Positions 35,459 through 47,599 of a DNA stretch of 64,000 bases are shown here, one piece after another (position 1 is the first letter of the stretch; every line of letters begins with the position of its first letter). Source of the DNA: Trachythela sp. YZ-2020 (Eukaryota > Cnidaria > Anthozoa > Malacalcyonacea > Clavulariidae); assembly GCA_016169945.1 (NCBI GenBank), contig JADLSH010000140.1, forward strand, positions 868,001 to 932,000, read 5' to 3'. The translations under genes and the position numbers were made by a program. The notes under the pieces were generated by a model. The model worked only from the letters and a program-made list of their open reading frames with translations, did not search any database and was not told where the DNA came from.

Positions 35459-37700
35459 TAATAATAATAATAATAATAGTCTTTATTAAGCAATACTCGA
35501 AACACACGTCCGAGTTTACATGGAATTGTAAAAATAAGGTATATAGTCTATTTTTCATTAGTTATTTACATCAATAATTTAATAAAACTAGTAAAAATCC
35601 TACAATATTGTTAATAATTGTTAAAATGTCTTACACTAGATAAAATTGAAAAGACATCTATTTACAAAAGATTTTCAATTTTTCAGTTTTCACTAAAGGC
35701 AGCTCAAAGTCATGTCCCCTTTGCCTTAAAGTTTGATTTAATTTGTTGGGTAAAAGTTCTCTTAATGCATTATTTTCATCATCTAATATTTTATTCCACA
35801 ACCTCTTGTCTCTCTTATTGATTATTTCTCTAAAATTAGATTTCTCTGTTACGTACCTATTACGGTATGCACGATTTACAAACTTATCAATCTGACTGAT
35901 GTATTTAGTATAGGATGCTCCTCCCCAAATTTCATTTCCAAAAGTGAATAATGACATTATTAAATTTGGAAAGAGAAGTTCTAACTGCTTTGTTGTAAAA
36001 CCATAATATTTACATACTCGTAAAATGTACATTCTTCCACTCGCTTTCTTGAGCATCTCTTCGAAGTGTCTATCCCAATTTTCTGGTATTTCCTCAAGGG
36101 TAACTCCAAGTATCTTGAGCGATGTTTTCCGTTTAATGGACGGAATGCAACTGGGTAGAGGTATCGATGTTCTCCCACGAACAATCATTTCATATGTTTT
36201 GTTCATATTCAGCACCATTCGGTTTTCATCTGACCATGATTTTATATTTTCTACCTCTTCTGTACTTGTATCATCCTCATCATAGCCCGGGACTTCTATT
36301 GTTATATCATCAGCGAATTTACAGAGTTCATTGATTGGATTGACTGATTTAATGTCATTTACCATTATTGAAAATAATATCGGGCCTAGAACAGTTCCTG
36401 AGGCACGCCACGATTAATTTTCAAGAACTCGGTTGTTATGCCATCAACTGTTACTCTCTGTTTACGATCTTTTAAGAAATCAATCATCCAATTTATGATA
36501 TATGGGTTAAGAGGCAATTTCTTAACTTTTTCAAATAGTATGTCATGTGGAACACTGTCAAAAGCCTTGCTAAAGTCAAATGATAGTACTCTCACGTATT
36601 TGGCACCATTATCCAACCCTTTCAACCACGTATGTTGGCATTTGATTAGAGCCATCGTTGAGTTGTGTCCTACTTTATATGCATATTGGTCAGAATCGAT
36701 TGAATAATATATAACATCTGCAATCTTATTTTTATGTATACATCTCTCAAATAGTCTCATTATGATGTCTGTTAGTGAGATAGGTCTCAGTTGAGAACTT
36801 GAGTTGGTGACATTTTCTTTTGGTATTGGAACTACATTTGCTCTCTTCCATACTTCAGGGACTTTTCCGACTTTCAGAGATAGGTTAAATATTTCTGTTA
36901 TAGCTGGAGCTAATTCAGCTGCGTATGTTTTCCAGAACCAATATGGTAGATCGTCCGGGCCAGATGATGAACGCTTCTGTTTTCTTAGGAAGTTATAGAC
37001 AATATCAATAGAAAGAAACGGAATTCTAGTTCCTTCTGGAATTTCTAATAACTGAGTAGTTGAATAGTTAGGGTCAGTGTTAATAGTTTGAAAGTAGGCA
37101 TTTATAACATTCGGATCAACCAGAGAGCTAACCGGTGTAGAATTTTTCTCTTTCCTGCCAGTAATGTTATTAACATTATTCCACCATTTCTTTGTTCCAG
37201 TTTTATGTTTTTGGTTCTCTTTTTGGACAGCATTAAGTTGATTGCCACGAATTAGTGTGTTAATTTGATTTTGTAGACGAAAAGTAGATTCTTCATCACC
37301 TACGCCTACAGCTTTCTTCCTTTTTTTTAACAAATGTTTTACAAGAGGGGACATGAATAGTGGATCGCGAGACGATGTTCGGACTTTTATCAGTGGAAAA
37401 TTGTTCTCGAATCTTGGCAAGAGACTTTCATAAAGTTGTTTAATCATCTCATCAGGGTCTTGGTCATATTTTGTTATCTTGGACCAGTCCACATTCTCTA
37501 GTTCTCTTAGCATATTTAATTTTCTATGTTCTCTCACATCTCTAAAGAATGAGTTTGTTCTTTTTGCCTTTATAGTGTTTCTCGAGTATGCAATAATCAT
37601 ATTATGATCAGTTCTTACCAAGCTTTTCTTAACTTTTGTTTGCTTCCAGTAATGAGGAGCATTTGTGACAAAAACATCTAAGATATTATTACCTCTTGTA
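35459..37700 (-). mobile_element. LINE copy C
   Basis: It is open from 37621 to 36386, reaching GVPQ. One C is lost at about 36398, which shifts the frame, and the frame resumes 36365-35658 through FADD. A short T run at about 35671 shifts the last codons. Otherwise it is nearly identical to copy G. Confidence 0.9.
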
Positions 37701-38555
37701 GATGCTCACAAAATATACACAAATGAGAAATTCGGACATGGGGCGCCCTTATATACTTGCATATGCTCACAAAATATACAAAAATGGGAAATTCGGATAT
37801 GGGGCGCCCCTATATATTGCATATGCTCACAAACTATACACAAATCAGAAATCCGGATATGTGCGCCACTGCATACTTGCATATGATCACAAAATTTAAA
37901 TAAATGAGAAATTCGGTCATGGGGCGCCCCTATTTACTTGCGTATGCTCACAAAATATAAACAAATAAAATATTCGGATATTGGCCGTCCCTATATACTT
38001 GCATATGCTCACAAAATATACACAAATGAGAAATTCGGACATGGGGCGCCCCCGTATACTTGCACATGCTCACAAAATACACACAATGAGAAATTCGGAC
38101 ATGGGCGCCCCCATATACTTGCATATGCTCACAAAATATACAAAAATGGGAAATTCGGATATGGGGCGCCCCTATATACTTGCACATGCTCACAAAATAC
38201 ACACAAATGAGAAATTCCTAGATGGGGCGCACCTATATACTTGCATATGCACACAAAATACACACAAATGAAAAATTCGACTTGGGGCGCCGCTATATAC
38301 TTGCATAATTATGCGCACAAAATATTCACACAATGAGAAATTCGGACATGGGAGCCCCTATATACTTGCATATGCTCACAATATATACAAAAACGAGAAA
38401 TTCGGACATTGGGCGCCCCCATATACTTGCATATGCTCACAAAATATACAAAAATGGGAAATTCGGATATGGCGCGCTCCTATATACTTGCATATGCTCA
38501 CGAAATATACACAAATTAGAATTTCGGACATGGGCCGCACCTATATACTTGCATA
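37701..38555 (+). repeat. Satellite spacer C-D (0.86 kb)
   Basis: About 14 monomers. The first LINE-proximal monomer joins directly to the part equivalent to 34670-35458, so another internal deletion happened. Confidence 0.9.
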
Positions 38556-40790
38556 TAATAATAATAATAATAATAGTCTTTATTAAGCAATACTCGAAAC
38601 ACACGTCCGAGTTTACATGGAATTGTAAAAATAAGGTATATAGTCTATTTTTCATTAGTTATTTACATCAATAATTTAATAAAACTAGTAAAAATCCTAC
38701 AATATTGTTAATAATTGTTAAAATGTCATACACTAGATAAAATTGAAAAGACATCTATTTACAAAAGATTTTCAATTTTTCAGTTTTCACTAAAGGCAGC
38801 TCAAAGTCATGTCCCCTTTGCCTTAAAGTTTGATTTAATTTGTTGGTAAAAGTTCTCTTAATGCATTATTTTCATCATCTAATATTTTATTCCACAACCT
38901 CTTGTCTCTCTTATTGATTATTTCTCTAAAATTAGATTTCTCTGTTACGTACCTATTACAGTATGCACGATTTACAAACTTATCAATCTGACTGATGTAT
39001 TTAGTATAGGATGCTCCTCCCAAATTTCATTTCCAAAAGTGAATAATGACATTATTAAATTTGGAAAGAGAAGTTCTAACTGCTTTGTTGTAAAACCATA
39101 ATATTTACATACTCGTAAAATGTACATTCTTCCACTCGCTTTCTTGAGCATCTCTTCGAAGTGTCTATCCCAATTTTCTGGTATTTCCTCAAGGGTAACT
39201 CCAAGTATCTTGAGCGATGTTTTCCGTTTAATGGACGGAATGCAACTGGGTAGAGGTATCGATGTTCTCCCACGAACAATCATTTCATATGTTTTGTTCA
39301 TATTCAGCACCATTCGGTTTTCATCTGACCATGATTTTATATTTTCTACCTCTTCTGTACTTGTATCATCCTCATCATAGCCGGGACTTCTATTGTTATA
39401 TCATCAGCGAATTTACAGAGTTCATTGATTGGATTGACTGATTTAATGTCATTTACCATTATTGAAAATAATATCGGGCCTAGAACAGTTCCTGAGGCAC
39501 GCCACGATTAATTTTCAAGAACTCGGTTGTTATGCCATCAACTGTTACTCTCTGTTTACGATCTTTTAAGAAATCAATCATCAATTTATGATATATGGGT
39601 TAAGAGGCAATTTCTTAACTTTTTCAAATAGTATGTCATGTGGAACACTGTCAAAAGCCTTGCTAAAGTCAAATGATAGTACTCTCACGTATTTGGCACC
39701 ATTATCCAACCCTTTCAACCACGTATGTTGGCATTTGATTAGAGCCATCGTTGAGTTGTGTCCTACTTTATATGCATATTGGTCAGAATCGATTGAATAA
39801 TATATAACATCTGCAATCTTATTTTTATGTATACATCTCTCAAATAGTCTCATTATGATGTCTGTTAGTGAGATAGGTCTCAGTTGAGAACTTGAGTTGG
39901 TGACATTTTCTTTTGGTATTGGAACTACATTTGCTCTCTTCCATACTTCAGGGACTTTTCCGACTTTCAGAGATAGGTTAAATATTTCTGTTATAGCTGG
40001 AGCTAATTCAGCTGCGTATGTTTTCCAGAACCAATATGGTAGATCGTCCGGGCCAGATGATGAACGCTTCTGTTTTCTTAGGAAGTTATAGACAATATCA
40101 ATAGGAAGAAACGGAATTCTAGTTCCTTCTGGAATTTCTAATAACTGAGTAGTTGAATAGTTAGGGTCAGTGTTAATAGTTTGAAAGTAGGCATTTATAA
40201 CATTCGGATCAACCAGAGAGCTAACCGGTGTAGAATTTTCTCTTTCCTGCCAGTAATGTTATTAACATTATTCCACCATTTCTTTGTTCCAGTTTTATGT
40301 TTTGGTTCTCTTTTGGACAGCATTAAGTTGATTGCCACGAATTAGTGTGTTAATTTGATTTTGTAGACGAAAAGTAGATTCTTCATCACCTACGCCTACA
40401 GCTTTCTTCCTTTTTTTTAACAAATGTTTTACAAGAGGGGACATGAATAGTGGATCGCGAGACGATGTTCGGACTTTTATCAGTGGAAAATTGTTCTCGA
40501 ATCTTGGCAAGAGACTTTCATAAAGTTGTTTAATCATCTCATCAGGGTCTTGGTCATATTTTGTTATCTTGGACCAGTCCACATTCTCTAGTTCTCTTAG
40601 CATATTTAATTTTCTATGTTCTCTCACATCTCTAAAGAATGAGTTTGTTCTTTTTGCCTTTATAGTGTTTCTCGAGTATGCAATAATCATATTATGATCA
40701 GTTCTTACCAAGCTTTTCTTAACTTTTGTTTGCTTCCAGTAATGAGGAGCATTTGTGACAAAAACATCTAAGATATTATTACCTCTTGTA
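38556..40790 (-). mobile_element. LINE copy D
   Basis: This is the most fragmented copy. Open pieces are 40711-40295, 39853-39581, 39313-38972 and 39023-38835. Single-base losses occur in runs at about 38847, 39021, 39382, 39491, 39583, 40240 and 40313. Two substitutions are private to it (ATTACAG near 38958 and AATAGGAAG near 40102). Confidence 0.9.
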
Positions 40791-41646
40791 GATGCTCACA
40801 AAATATACACAAATGAGAAATTCGGACATGGCGCCCTTTATATACTTGCATATGCTCACAAAATATACAAAAATGGGAAATTCGGATATGGGGCGCCCCT
40901 ATATATTGCATATGCTCACAAACTATACACAAATCAGAAATCCGGATATGTGCGCCACTGCATACTTGCATATGATCACAAAATTTAAATAAATGAGAAA
41001 TTCGGTCATGGGGCGCCCCTATTTACTTGCGTATGCTCACAAAATATAAACAAATAAAATATTCGGATATTGGCCGTCCCTATATACTTGCATATGCTCA
41101 CAAAATATACACAAATGAGAAATTCGGACATGGGGCGCCCCCGTATACTTGCACATGCTCACAAAACATACACACAATGAGAAATTCGGACATGGGCGCA
41201 CCCATATACTTGCATATGCTCACAAAATATACAAAAATGGGAAATTCGGATATGGGGCGAACCTATATACTTGCACATGCTCACAAAATACACACAAATG
41301 AGAAATTCCTAGATGGGGCGCACCTATATACTTGCATATGCACACAAAATACACACAAATGAAAAATTCGACTTGGGGCGCCGCTATATACTTGCATAAT
41401 TATGCGCACAAAATATTCACACAATGAGAAATTCGGACATGGGAGCCCCTATATACTTGCATATGCTCACAATATATACAAAAACGAGAAATTCGGACAT
41501 TGGGCGCCCCCATATACTTGCATATGCTCACAAAATATACAAAAATGGGAAATTCGGATATGGCGCGCTCCTATATACTTGCATATGCTCACGAAATATA
41601 CACAAATTAGAATTTCGGACATGGGCCGCACCTATATACTTGCATA
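40791..41646 (+). repeat. Satellite spacer D-E (0.86 kb)
   Basis: It has the same structure as spacer C-D with a few private changes (for example around 40829 and 41257). Confidence 0.9.
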
Positions 41647-43884
41647 TAATAATAATAATAATAATAGTCTTTATTAAGCAATACTCGAAACACACGTCCG
41701 AGTTTACATGGAATTGTAAAAATAAGGTATATAGTCTATTTTTCATTAGTTATTTACATCAATAATTTAATAAAACTAGTAAAAATCCTACAATATTGTT
41801 AATAATTGTTAAAATGTCATACACTAGATAAAATTGAAAAGACATCTATTTACAAAAGATTTTTTCAATTTTTCAGTTTTCACTAAAGGCAGCTCAAAGT
41901 CATGTCCCCTTTGCCTTAAAGTTTGATTTAATTTGTTGGGTAAAGTTCTCTTAATGCATTATTTTCATCATCTAATATTTTATTCCACAACCTCTTGTCT
42001 CTCTTATTGATTATTTCTCTAAAATTAGATTTCTCTGTTACGTACCTATTACGGTATGCACGATTTACAAACTTATCAATCTGACTGATGTATTTAGTAT
42101 AGGATGCTCCTCCCCAAATTTCATTTCCAAAAGTGAATAATGACATTATTAAATTTGGAAAGAGAAGTTCTAACTGCTTTGTTGTAAAACCATAATATTT
42201 ACATACTCGTAAAATGTACATTCTTCCACTCCTTTCTTGAGCATCTCTTCGAAGTGTCTATCCCAATTTTCTGGTATTTCCTCAAGGGTAACTCCAAGTA
42301 TCTTGAGCGATGTTTTCCGTTTAATGGACGGAATGCAACTGGGTAGAGGTATCGATGTTCTCCCACGAACAATCATTTCATATGTTTTGTTCATATTCAG
42401 CACCATTCGGTTTTCATCTGACCATGATTTTATATTTTCTACCTCTTCTGTACTTGTATCATCCTCATCATAGCCCGGGACTTCTATTGTTATATCATCA
42501 GCGAATTTACAGAGTTCATTGATTGGATTGACTGATTTAATGTCATTTACCATTATTGAAAATAATATCGGGCCTAGAACAGTTCCCTGAGGCACGCCAC
42601 GATTAATTTTCAAGAACTCGGTTGTTATGCCATCAACTGTTACTCTCTGTTTACGATCTTTTAAGAAATCAATCATCCAATTTATGATATATGGGTTAAG
42701 AGGCAATTTCTTAACTTTTTCAAATAGTATGTCATGTGGAACACTGTCAAAAGCCTTGCTAAAGTCAAATGATAGTACTCTCACGTATTTGGCACCATTA
42801 TCCAACCTTTCAACCACGTATGTTGGCATTTGATTAGAGCCATCGTTGAGTTGTGTCCTACTTTATATGCATATTGGTCAGAATCGATTGAATAATATAT
42901 AACATCTGCAATCTTATTTTTATGTATACATCTCTCAAATAGTCTCATTATGATGTCTGTTAGTGAGATAGGTCTCAGTTGAGAACTTGAGTTGGTGACA
43001 TTTTCTTTTGGTATTGGAACTACATTTGCTCTCTTCCATACTTCAGGGACTTTTCCGACTTTCAGAGATAGGTTAAATATTTCTGTTATAGCTGGAGCTA
43101 ATTCAGCTGCGTATGTTTTCCAGAACCAATATGGTAGATCGTCCGGGCCAGATGATGAACGCTTCTGTTTTCTTAGGAAGTTATAGACAATATCAATAGA
43201 AAGAAACGGAATTCTAGTTCCTTCTGGAATTTCTAATAACTGAGTAGTTGAATAGTTAGGGTCAGTGTTAATAGTTTGAAAGTAGGCATTTATAACATTC
43301 GGATCAACCAGAGAGCTAACCGGTGTAGAATTTCTCTTTCCTGCCAGTAATGTTATTAACATTATTCCACCATTTCTTTGTTCCAGTTTTATGTTTTTGG
43401 TTCTCTTTTTGGACAGCATTAAGTTGATTGCCACGAATTAGTGTGTTAATTTGATTTTGTAGACGAAAAGTAGATTCTTCATCACCTACGCCTACAGCTT
43501 TCTTCCTTTTTTTTAACAAATGTTTTACAAGAGGGGACATGAATAGTGGATCGCGAGACGATGTTCGGACTTTTATCAGTGGAAAATTGTTCTCGAATCT
43601 TGGCAAGAGACTTTCATAAAGTTGTTTAATCATCTCATCAGGGTCTTGGTCATATTTTGTTATCTTGGACCAGTCCACATTCTCTAGTTCTCTTAGCATA
43701 TTTAATTTTCTATGTTCTCTCACATCTCTAAAGAATGAGTTTGTTCTTTTTGCCTTTATAGTGTTTCTCGAGTATGCAATAATCATTATGATCAGTTCTT
43801 ACCAAGCTTTTCTTAACTTTTGTTTGCTTCCAGTAATGAGGAGCATTTGTGACAAAAACATCTAAGATATTATTACCTCTTGTA
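41647..43884 (-). mobile_element. LINE copy E
   Basis: Open pieces are 43786-43316, 43434-42781, 42829-42170 and 42221-41928. Breaks are single-base losses at about 41944, 42232 (G), 42808 and 43334, plus a two-base loss near 43786. All RT motifs are retained. Confidence 0.9.
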
Positions 43885-44624
43885 GATGCTCACAAAATAT
43901 ACACAAATGAGAAATTCGGACATGGGGCGCCCTTATATACTTGCATATGCTCACAAAATATACATAAAATGAGAAATTCCGACATGGGGCGCCCTATATA
44001 CTCGCATATGCTCACAAAATATACACACAAGGAGAAATTCGGACATCGGCCGCCCCTATATTCTGGCATATGCTCACAAAATATACACAAATGAGAAATT
44101 CGCAGATGGCGCGCTCCTATATACTTGCCTATGTTCATAAAATATACACAAGTGAGAAATTCGGACATGGGTCTCCACTATTTACTTGCATATGCTCACG
44201 AAATATACACGAAATTATTAAGAAATTCGGACATCGGGCACCACAATATGCTTGCATATGCTCACGAAAGATACACAAATGAGAATTTCTCACATGGGGC
44301 GCACCTATACACTTGGATATGCTCAAAAATATACACAAATGAGAAATTCGGACATTGGGCGCCCCTATATACTTGGATACGCTCACAAAATATACACAAA
44401 TGAGAAATTGGGACATGGACCGCCCCATTATACTCGCATAAGCACACAAAATATACACAAATGAGAAATGTGGAGATGGGCCGCCCCTATATACTTGCAT
44501 ATTCTCACAAAATATACACACAATGAGAAATTCGGATATGGCGCGCTCCTATATACTTGCATATGCTCACGAAATATATACAAATTAGAATTTCGGACAT
44601 GGGCCGCACCTATATACTTGCATA
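43885..44624 (+). repeat. Satellite spacer E-F (0.74 kb)
   Basis: About 12 monomers. It keeps the 5' part found in spacer B-C up to the position equivalent to 34320, then jumps to the last LINE-proximal monomers. This is a different deletion from that in spacers C-D and D-E. Confidence 0.9.
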
Positions 44625-46860
44625 TAATAATAATAATAATAATAGTCTTTATTAAGCAATACTCGAAACACACGTCCGAGTTTACATGGAATTGTAAAAA
44701 TAAGGTATATAGTCTATTTTTCATTAGTTATTTACATCAATAATTTAATAAAACTAGTAAAAATCCTACAATATTGTTAATAATTGTTAAAATGTCATAC
44801 ACTAGATAAAATTGAAAAGACATCTATTTACAAAAGATTTTTCAATTTTTCAGTTTTCACTAAAGGCAGCTCAAAGTCATGTCCCCTTTGCCTTAAAGTT
44901 TGATTTAATTTGTTGGGTAAAAGTTCTCTTAATGCATTATTTTCATCATCTAATATTTTATTCCACAACCTCTTGTCTCTCTTATTGATTATTTCTCTAA
45001 AATTAGATTTCTCTGTTACGTACCTATTACGGTATGCACGATTTACAAACTTATCAATCTGACTGATGTATTTAGTATAGGATGCTCCTCCCCAAATTTC
45101 ATTTCAAAAGTGAATAATGACATTATTAAATTTGGAAAGAGAAGTTCTAACTGCTTTGTTGTAAAACCATAATATTTACATACTCGTAAAATGTACATTC
45201 TTCCACTCGCTTTCTTGAGCATCTCTTCGAAGTGTCTATCCCAATTTTCTGGTATTTCCTCAAGGGTAACTCAAGTATCTTGAGCGATGTTTTCCGTTTA
45301 ATGGACGGAATGCAACTGGGTAGAGGTATCGATGTTCTCCCACGAACAATCATTTCATATGTTTTGTTCATATTCAGCACCATTCGGTTTTCATCTGACC
45401 ATGATTTTATATTTTCTACCTCTTCTGTACTTGTATCATCCTCATCATAGCCCGGGACTTCTATTGTTATATCATCAGCGAATTTACAGAGTTCATTGAT
45501 TGGATTGACTGATTTAATGTCATTTACCATTATTGAAAATAATATCGGGCCTAGAACAGTTCCTGAGGCACGCCACGATTAATTTTCAAGAACTCGGTTG
45601 TTATGCCATCAACTGTTACTCTCTGTTTACGATCTTTTAAGAAATCAATCATCAATTTATGATATATGGGTTAAGAGGCAATTTCTTAACTTTTTCAAAT
45701 AGTATGTCATGTGGAACACTGTCAAAAGCCTTGCTAAAGTCAAATGATAGTACTCTCACGTATTTGGCACCATTATCCAACCCTTTCAACCACGTATGTT
45801 GGCATTTGATTAGAGCCATCGTTGAGTTGTGTCCTACTTTATATGCATATTGGTCAGAATCGATTGAATAATATATAACATCTGCAATCTTATTTTTATG
45901 TATACATCTCTCAAATAGTCTCATTATGATGTCTGTTAGTGAGATAGGTCTCAGTTGAGAACTTGAGTTGGTGACATTTTCTTTTGGTATTGGAACTACA
46001 TTTGCTCTCTTCCATACTTCAGGGACTTTTCCGACTTTCAGAGATAGGTTAAATATTTCTGTTATAGCTGGAGCTAATTCAGCTGCGTATGTTTTCCAGA
46101 ACCAATATGGTAGATCGTCCGGGCCAGATGATGAACGCTTCTGTTTTCTTAGGAAGTTATAGACAATATCAATAGAAAGAAACGGAATTCTAGTTCCTTC
46201 TGGAATTTCTAATAACTGAGTAGTTGAATAGTTAGGGTCAGTGTTAATAGTTTGAAAGTAGGCATTTATAACATTCGGATCAACCAGAGAGCTAACCGGT
46301 GTAGAATTTTCTCTTTCCTGCCAGTAATGTTATTAACATTATTCCACCATTTCTTTGTTCCAGTTTTATGTTTTGGTTCTCTTTTGGACAGCATTAAGTT
46401 GATTGCCACGAATTAGTGTGTTAATTTGATTTTGTAGACGAAAAGTAGATTCTTCATCACCTACGCCTACAGCTTTCTTCCTTTTTTTTAACAAATGTTT
46501 TACAAGAGGGGACATGAATAGTGGATCGCGAGACGATGTTCGGACTTTTATCAGTGGAAAATTGTTCTCGAATCTTGGCAAGAGACTTTCATAAAGTTGT
46601 TTAATCATCTCATCAGGGTCTTGGTCATATTTTGTTATCTTGGACCAGTCCACATTCTCTAGTTCTCTTAGCATATTTAATTTTCTATGTTCTCTCACAT
46701 CTCTAAAGAATGAGTTTGTTCTTTTGCCTTTATAGTGTTTCTCGAGTATGCAATAATCATATTATGATCAGTTCTTACCAAGCTTTTCTTAACTTTTGTT
46801 TGCTTCCAGTAATGAGGAGCATTTGTGACAAAAACATCTAAGATATTATTACCTCTTGTA
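44625..46860 (-). mobile_element. LINE copy F
   Basis: Open pieces are 46698-46366, 45924-45652 and 45530-45147. Single-base losses occur at about 44840, 45105, 45272, 45563, 45655, 46310, 46384 and 46724. Several are shared in position with copy D. Confidence 0.9.
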
Positions 46861-47599
46861 GATGCTCACAAAATATACACAAATGAGAAATTCGGACATG
46901 GGGCGCCCTTATATACTTGCATATGCTCACAAAATATACACAAAATGAGAAATTCTGACATGGGGCGCCCTATATACTCGCATATGCTCACAAAATATAC
47001 ACACAAGGAGAAATTCGGACATCAGCCGCCCTATATTCTGGCATATGCTCACAAAATATACACAAATGAGAAATTCGCAGATGGCGCGCTCCTATATACT
47101 TGCCTATGTTCATAAAATATACACAAGTGAGAAATTCGGACATGGGTCTCCACTATTTACTTGCATATGCTCACGAAATATACACGAAATTATTAAGAAA
47201 TTCGGACATCGGGCACCACAATATGCTTGCATATGCTCACGAAAGATACACAAATGAGAATTTCTCACATGGGGCGCACCTATACACTTGGATATGCTCA
47301 AAAATATACACAAATGAGAAATTCGGACATTGGGCGCCCCTATATACTTGGATACGCTCACAAAATATACACAAATGAGAAATTGGGACATGGACCGCCC
47401 CATTATACTCGCATAAGCACACAAAATATACACAAATGAGAAATGTGGAGATGGGCCGCCCCTATATACTTGCATATTCTCACAAAATATACACACAATG
47501 AGAAATTCGGATATGGCGCGCTCCTATATACTTGCATATGCTCACGAAATATATACAAATTAGAATTTCGGACATGGGCCGCACCTATATACTTGCATA
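46861..47599 (+). repeat. Satellite spacer F-G (0.74 kb)
   Basis: Nearly identical to spacer E-F, with private changes around 46942-47035. Confidence 0.9.
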
